24,441 nt of DNA, taken from JAWPMV01 sp038527215 (GTDB lineage: Bacteria; Bacteroidota; Bacteroidia; J057). This document shows positions 21,101-24,441 of this stretch, piece after piece. The notes under the pieces are model-generated. The model worked only from the letters and a program-made list of their open reading frames with translations. It did no database searches and was not told where the DNA came from. Within the stretch, counting starts at the first letter, position 1. Every line of letters starts with the position of its first letter. The stretch lies in assembly GCA_038527215.1 (NCBI GenBank), contig JBCBGC010000130.1, positions 1 to 24,441 of the forward strand, given 5' to 3'. The position numbers were made by a program, and so were the translations under genes.

Positions 21101-22222
21101 TCAATCCCAGGGACCATACTGATTCACATTGACAAAAGCAGTCCCATTGAAGCGAAAAAGTCCTCCGGAAAAACCAAACCACATCCGGCCTCGCTCGTCT
21201 TCCCATATCCCCTGGATGCCAAAAACTTGGTTCAGGTCTGGTCGGTCGGTTTGGTTATACAAATGAAAAGTCTCACCATCGTAGCGATAGGCCCCGATGC
21301 CTATAGCGCCAATCCAGACATCTCCTCGGCCATCTACATACAGGGTGTAAATATCATTTTCCGTTAGGCCTTTTACCTCAGGAAAGGTGGTAAAATTCTC
21401 CCCATCGTAACGGGTCAGGCCGCCTACTTTTTGGTATTCGGGAAAATCTGAAGTCAGGGAGCCAAACCAGATATGGCCCCGTTCGTCCTCTACGATCTGG
21501 CTAACATTATTGCTGATCAGGCCGTCTTTGGTCGTAATATGCCGGTAAGTCAGGGAATCCGGGTTAAATCGCAGGGCGCCGTACCCATCCCGCCCAAACC
21601 AGATGTTTCCGCTTTTATCCTGCATCAGACACCAAACTTTTCCTCGCTCCCATTTATAATCTTCCGTATCCAACCTGGGCGTAGGCAAGCTAAAGGGCTG
21701 AAAGGCCTGCCCATCGAAACGGAAAGCCCCCGCGTTGGTACCAGCCCAAACATTGCCCTCGCGATCCACCAGGATCTGACAGCCTACACCGGGTAAGCCC
21801 TGCTCTGGCCCAAAATGGGTAAAATTGGTACCATCCCAATGAGTCGCCCCAGCATGGCCTCCAAACCAATAATTCCCGTCCTGGTCTTCGGTTATACTGC
21901 AAATCGTATTGCCGCCCAGCCCTTGGCTTTTATCCAGATAGGTCAGCTTTTCCCCATCATAGCGGGCCACGCCTTTGGCCATAGTCCCAAACCAGAGGTG
22001 GCCTTTTTTGTCCCCATATACTTCTACCACAAATTCGGCGATCTGCAGAGAACTATCCAACTCCAGGACCTCCATCCCAGGCAGCGCCTGTAGTTCCTCC
22101 TGTCCTACAGAAGCCTCACCCGAACCGGGTTTTTGTCCTACTTCCTCACACGCAGCGCCGACTACCATCAGCAGCAAAACGAATAAGGAGCGAGCATAAA
22201 ATATTGACATCATATGTACCAT
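21101..22222 (-). CDS. Seven-bladed Reg_prop beta-propeller lipoprotein
   Basis: A 373-residue lipoprotein: a signal segment followed by the lipobox VGAAC with C25. It then has seven copies of the two-component-regulator propeller pattern (D-x-x-G-x-x-W-F-G), with the WFG-type tripeptide at about 77, 119, 159, 208, 252, 303 and 348. Seven blades make one complete propeller. In Bacteroidota such propellers usually sit at the N-terminus of hybrid sensor kinases or diguanylate-type proteins. Here there is no membrane helix or kinase after the propeller, so this is a free lipid-anchored binding or scaffold module. ATG codons at 22222, 22213 and 22210 could all start it; the longer frame needs TTG. 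It is the first gene of the tight exported set. Confidence 0.82.
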   Translation of the reverse strand: MVHMMSIFYARSLFVLLLMVVGAACEEVGQKPGSGEASVGQEELQALPGMEVLELDSSLQIAEFVVEVYGDKKGHLWFGTMAKGVARYDGEKLTYLDKSQGLGGNTICSITEDQDGNYWFGGHAGATHWDGTNFTHFGPEQGLPGVGCQILVDREGNVWAGTNAGAFRFDGQAFQPFSLPTPRLDTEDYKWERGKVWCLMQDKSGNIWFGRDGYGALRFNPDSLTYRHITTKDGLISNNVSQIVEDERGHIWFGSLTSDFPEYQKVGGLTRYDGENFTTFPEVKGLTENDIYTLYVDGRGDVWIGAIGIGAYRYDGETFHLYNQTDRPDLNQVFGIQGIWEDERGRMWFGFSGGLFRFNGTAFVNVNQYGPWD

Positions 22223-22311
22223 TCTTAGCGGAAATACCCACGCAGGCAAAATACAGCTTCCCAAGATTTTCCCTATCCAGAAAAAGAGCTTAGCAAGCTA
22301 GCCCGGTCTGT

Positions 22312-22854
22312 TCAGCCTCTTTTTCTTCGATAATGACTTTGTACCAATTGCCCGAGACCGACCTCAGAGGAAACTAATTCAAAAACTTGCCTTTCCTCAA
22401 GCGCCCCAAACAAGGGGATGCCTTTCCCCAACAGGATGGGCAGGGTGGTAAGGGTCATTTCGTCAATCAGGTCTTCCCGTAAAAAGCCCTGTATCGTGGC
22501 CCCTCCATCAATATACAATCGACCGTGGCCCTGCTCATGGATGCGTGCCAGGACTTCCGACACCGAGCCCTTTACCAGATGAGCTTTATCTGCCAAAGCC
22601 TCCGGAATAGCCGCAAGTTTGCTGCTCCACACATAGACTGGACAAGGGTATGGCCAGGGTCCATCGAAGCTACTCACCAATTCAAAGGTGGCGCGGCCCA
22701 TGAGTAAGGCATCTACTTCCGCGATAAAGGTCCCAAAGCCCAGGTCTTCTCCTTCAGGATTCGGGACCATTTCCAGCCAATCAATTTCTCCTTCCGGTCC
22801 GGCAATGTAGCCGTCAAGGCTACAGGCGATGAAGACTTTGTTGCTTTTTTCCAT
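22312..22854 (-). CDS. RibD_C / dihydrofolate-reductase-like family protein
   Basis: The 180-residue protein belongs to the bacterial DHFR-like group around YyaP/YqjY that shares the RibD C-terminal reductase fold. Visible marks are SLDGYIAG (12-19), DALLMGRATFE (48-58), YIDGGATIQGFL (114-125) and ILLGKGIPLFG (140-150). The family probably binds NADPH, but no physiological substrate is established, and the catalytic acid of true DHFR is absent. It is soluble. The true folA is elsewhere in this window, so this is not the folate enzyme. It starts after a 235-bp gap and is followed by the propeller gene after 89 nt, probably as a separate transcript. Confidence 0.87.
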   Translation of the reverse strand: MEKSNKVFIACSLDGYIAGPEGEIDWLEMVPNPEGEDLGFGTFIAEVDALLMGRATFELVSSFDGPWPYPCPVYVWSSKLAAIPEALADKAHLVKGSVSEVLARIHEQGHGRLYIDGGATIQGFLREDLIDEMTLTTLPILLGKGIPLFGALEERQVFELVSSEVGLGQLVQSHYRRKRG

Positions 22855-23089
22855 TGCTTGATGTTGGTCCTGCTTTTCTACTTTTTCCTTCAGGTATTTC
22901 CTTTTTTTGATAAAGCTCTAACCCCTTTTTCTTGATAAATAGTGGTTCAGATCCTACTAATCGTGCCTGCCCACATTCCTGACGCTCGTTCCTGGGTCAG
23001 GACTTTTGGCCCGCCCCGTACCTGAAGCAGTGTCGTAGCCCTGGCGCCCGTGTATAATTTGCTAGCGTTTCGCCTTTGCAAAAACCTAC
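22855..23089. other. 235-bp gap upstream of the RibD_C-like gene
   Basis: I see no gene here. A T-rich stretch (about 22870-22930) lies just upstream of the RibD_C-like gene and probably holds its promoter. A small hairpin TCCTGAC/GTCAGGA (about 22978-23002) is the only pairing seen. It is not followed by a T run. Confidence 0.4.
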
Positions 23090-23656
23090 TCAATAATACT
23101 TATCAATGCCGCCGAAGCCTTTGATGAGTTTGTTTTCGCGGGTTTTGGAGAGAAAGTTGTGCAGGCGCTTATGGAATTCTTCGGGGCGTTTGCGGGCAGC
23201 GGCGATAAAGGCAATCCGGATGCGCTGGTAGGAGGGCGAAAAAGCCTGGTAGTGCTGCCAGGCTTGGGCATCGGCCTGAATAAGCTCCATGATATCCGCA
23301 GGAAATTCAAAGGGCTCGGCCACGATGCTGGCCATCTCATCCCGGATTGAGGCATGGATCAACTCATGCTTCAATAGCCAGGCCAGGCGCTCTCTATTGG
23401 GCTGAGAAAAGCTGGATTTGGCGCGTCGAGGACAAAAGCGCTGCATGGTGGTATCGGCATCTTTGGCCCGCACGGTACTGTCAATCCACCCAAAACACAG
23501 GGCCTCCTCTACGGCATCATTGTAGATGATTCGCGGCTTGCCCGTGTGCTTTTTGGGGTATTCCAGCCAAATTTCAGGGGCTGTTTCAAAATGCTCCGTA
23601 AGCCAGGCACGCCAGGCGGTTCTTTCTACGAAATATTGGGATGGGAATGCAGTCAT
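23090..23656 (-). CDS. YdeI/OmdA-family protein
   Basis: The 188-residue protein has the pattern of the YdeI family: an N-terminal WLEYPKKHTGKPRI segment, ALCFGWIDSTVRAKD (52-66), then RFCPRRAKSSFSQPN (73-87). The C-terminal helical part (about 110-188) ends FGGIDKYY. In most members the middle motif reads RFTPRRxxSxWS; here Cys replaces Thr and Phe replaces Trp. The family is widespread and has been linked to bacteriocin or envelope-stress tolerance in enterobacteria, but its biochemical role is unknown. It lacks a signal peptide. It begins only nine bases after the preceding lipoprotein gene stop and is probably in an operon with it. Confidence 0.85.
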   Translation of the reverse strand: MTAFPSQYFVERTAWRAWLTEHFETAPEIWLEYPKKHTGKPRIIYNDAVEEALCFGWIDSTVRAKDADTTMQRFCPRRAKSSFSQPNRERLAWLLKHELIHASIRDEMASIVAEPFEFPADIMELIQADAQAWQHYQAFSPSYQRIRIAFIAAARKRPEEFHKRLHNFLSKTRENKLIKGFGGIDKYY

Positions 23657-23665
23657 TTAACCAAC

Positions 23666-24151
23666 TTATTCCAGTACGACTTCCACTTCCTGATATAAGA
23701 CTTCCCGCATATCGATTTGCAGGGGCTTGTATTTTTTGCGGGTGTCTGCGATATGTTTCCAGATGGGAAATTGGGTGGAGTCCTGCCAAAACTCCGACCA
23801 GTAATTGCCCATCACCTCAAATTGCACCTGTATCAGGGAATCTCCGGGCCTGGGATAAAAATAAGTAAAGCGCATGGGCGTACTCAAGCCTTTATACAGT
23901 CCCAGCGTGTCTCCTTGCCGGTCCATCACCAGGCACCATAATTCCATGGGGCGGTCGTGCAGATGGTACCCGCTCCCCTCCCCCAGCGTATCCTTCCAGC
24001 TAAAGGCAAATGAGCCTTTGGTTTCAGGGTAGACCTGGTAGGTCAACGGAAGACGATCAGGGATGCTTAAGGCCGGGGCTTCCTTCACAGGAGCGCAAGC
24101 CGGCAGCCATAGAGACACACTGATCATCCAAAGCATAAAACGAGCATGCAT
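23666..24151 (-). CDS. Lipoprotein of unknown function
   Basis: The 161-residue product has a signal segment with a good lipobox, WLPAC (lipidated C19), followed by a beta-rich mature domain (LPLTYQVYPETKGSFAFSW, PMELWCLVMD, LIQVQFEVMGNYW). No catalytic motif is recognised. I chose the ATG at 24151; the longer frame to 24208 needs a TTG start and would overlap the VOC gene. It lies nine bases before the YdeI-family gene and 40 nt after the VOC gene, all in one direction. Confidence 0.72.
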   Translation of the reverse strand: MHARFMLWMISVSLWLPACAPVKEAPALSIPDRLPLTYQVYPETKGSFAFSWKDTLGEGSGYHLHDRPMELWCLVMDRQGDTLGLYKGLSTPMRFTYFYPRPGDSLIQVQFEVMGNYWSEFWQDSTQFPIWKHIADTRKKYKPLQIDMREVLYQEVEVVLE

Positions 24152-24191
24152 AAGCGGTCCAAAATATAGAAACAAGGGAATAAAGGCGGGC

Positions 24192-24441
24192 TTAGCGATG
24201 CTGGTCAACCAGTATTACATTGCCATCCGGATCTTTGAGAATCATGCTGGCTGGTCCTTCGGAAGTCGCATCCAGGTCTTCCCCCGTATCAATCCCGGCG
24301 GCTTTTAGCTGCGCCTGAATCTTGCGGATGTCATCCCACTCCTCCATATTCTGGCCGCTTTCATCCCAGCCGGGATTAAAGGTCAGGATATTGCCCTCGA
24401 ACATGCCTTGAAAAAGCCCAATCAAGGCGTTTTCATTTTTC
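24192..24441 (-). CDS. VOC-family (glyoxalase/bleomycin-resistance fold) protein, 5' end missing
   Basis: The frame stays open through the right edge of the window, so only the C-terminal 82 or so residues are present. They read as the second half of a vicinal-oxygen-chelate domain: a strand around GNILTFNPGW, a helix RKIQAQLKAAGID, and the final strand pair ASMILKDPDGNVILVDQ, which holds the family's D-P-D-G-N turn. An internal TTG at 24425 is not the real start, because coding sequence continues upstream of it (NENALIGLFQG). Members include glyoxalases and many enzymes or binding proteins of unknown substrate. It ends 40 nt before the lipoprotein gene. Confidence 0.8.
   Translation of the reverse strand, partial: KNENALIGLFQGMFEGNILTFNPGWDESGQNMEEWDDIRKIQAQLKAAGIDTGEDLDATSEGPASMILKDPDGNVILVDQHR

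Noticed and set aside
22279..22326. A terminator between the RibD_C-like and propeller genes (AGAAAAAGAG/CTCTTTTTCT)
   Set aside because: The arms are A/T-rich purine and pyrimidine runs 28 nt apart, and one arm lies inside the coding end of the RibD_C-like gene. There is no T run after it, so it is probably chance.
1..24441. Mobile elements, CRISPR arrays, tRNA or rRNA genes
   Set aside because: No transposase, integrase, spaced direct repeats, or tRNA/rRNA-like sequence was seen in either strand.

Overview
The window looks like chromosomal DNA of a Bacteroidota bacterium. The clues are a PycTM/DUF5706 protein, a Reg_prop beta-propeller lipoprotein, a TonB-plug-like exported protein, many small exported proteins of unknown function, cysteine-poor Crp/Fnr regulators, an almost total lack of Shine-Dalgarno sequences, and one perfect TAnnTTTG-type -7 element. 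A Saprospiria-like lineage is plausible but not proven. I call 28 protein genes. 27 lie on the minus strand and only katG is on the plus strand. There are no rRNA or tRNA genes, CRISPR arrays, transposases, integrases or phage genes.

Layout, left to right. (1) 161-3760: an unidentified polytopic membrane protein, an orphan GT14-type glycosyltransferase with a strong terminator, a 425-bp gap with two hairpins, and a spinster-like MFS transporter. (2) 3837-6904: a secreted TPR-like protein, a membrane-anchored amidohydrolase and a flavodoxin-fold NAD(P)H oxidoreductase. The amidohydrolase, TPR-like gene and transporter read in one direction with short gaps and may form an operon. (3) 7098-9360: katG with its own leader hairpin and a strong terminator. 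(4) 9365-11532: a HepT/MntA toxin-antitoxin pair, an ArsM-type arsenite methyltransferase and a Crp/Fnr regulator. A perfect FNR-type palindrome sits between the regulator and arsM, overlapping the regulator's stop codon.

(5) 11589-13282: read from the right, a stand-alone PycTM-like membrane protein, dihydrofolate reductase (folA) and a TTG-start putative lipoprotein, spaced 26-27 nt apart. (6) 13474-15702: two small exported or membrane proteins and a short-chain dehydrogenase, separated by clear hairpins. (7) 15726-18402: an AraC regulator, an extended-SDR aldehyde/dihydroflavonol-type reductase and a second Crp/Fnr regulator. (8) 18464-22222: a compact four-gene set, all predicted to be exported, with 15-37 nt gaps: a seven-bladed propeller lipoprotein, a small secreted protein, an Ere/TIKI/ChaN-like enzyme fused to four membrane helices, and a small protein made of two tandem TonB-plug-like units. 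(9) 22312-24441: a RibD_C/DHFR-like protein, a YdeI-family protein, a lipoprotein and the 3' end of a VOC-family gene cut by the window edge.

The best candidates for undescribed biology are the all-envelope operon at 18464-22222, the Crp/Fnr-palindrome-arsM-mntA-hepT arrangement with a cysteine-bearing regulator, and the PycTM-like protein coupled to folA with no nucleotide cyclase in view. The window contains no complete, recognised defence system apart from the HepT/MntA pair. All function calls come from reading motifs by eye; no database search was run.
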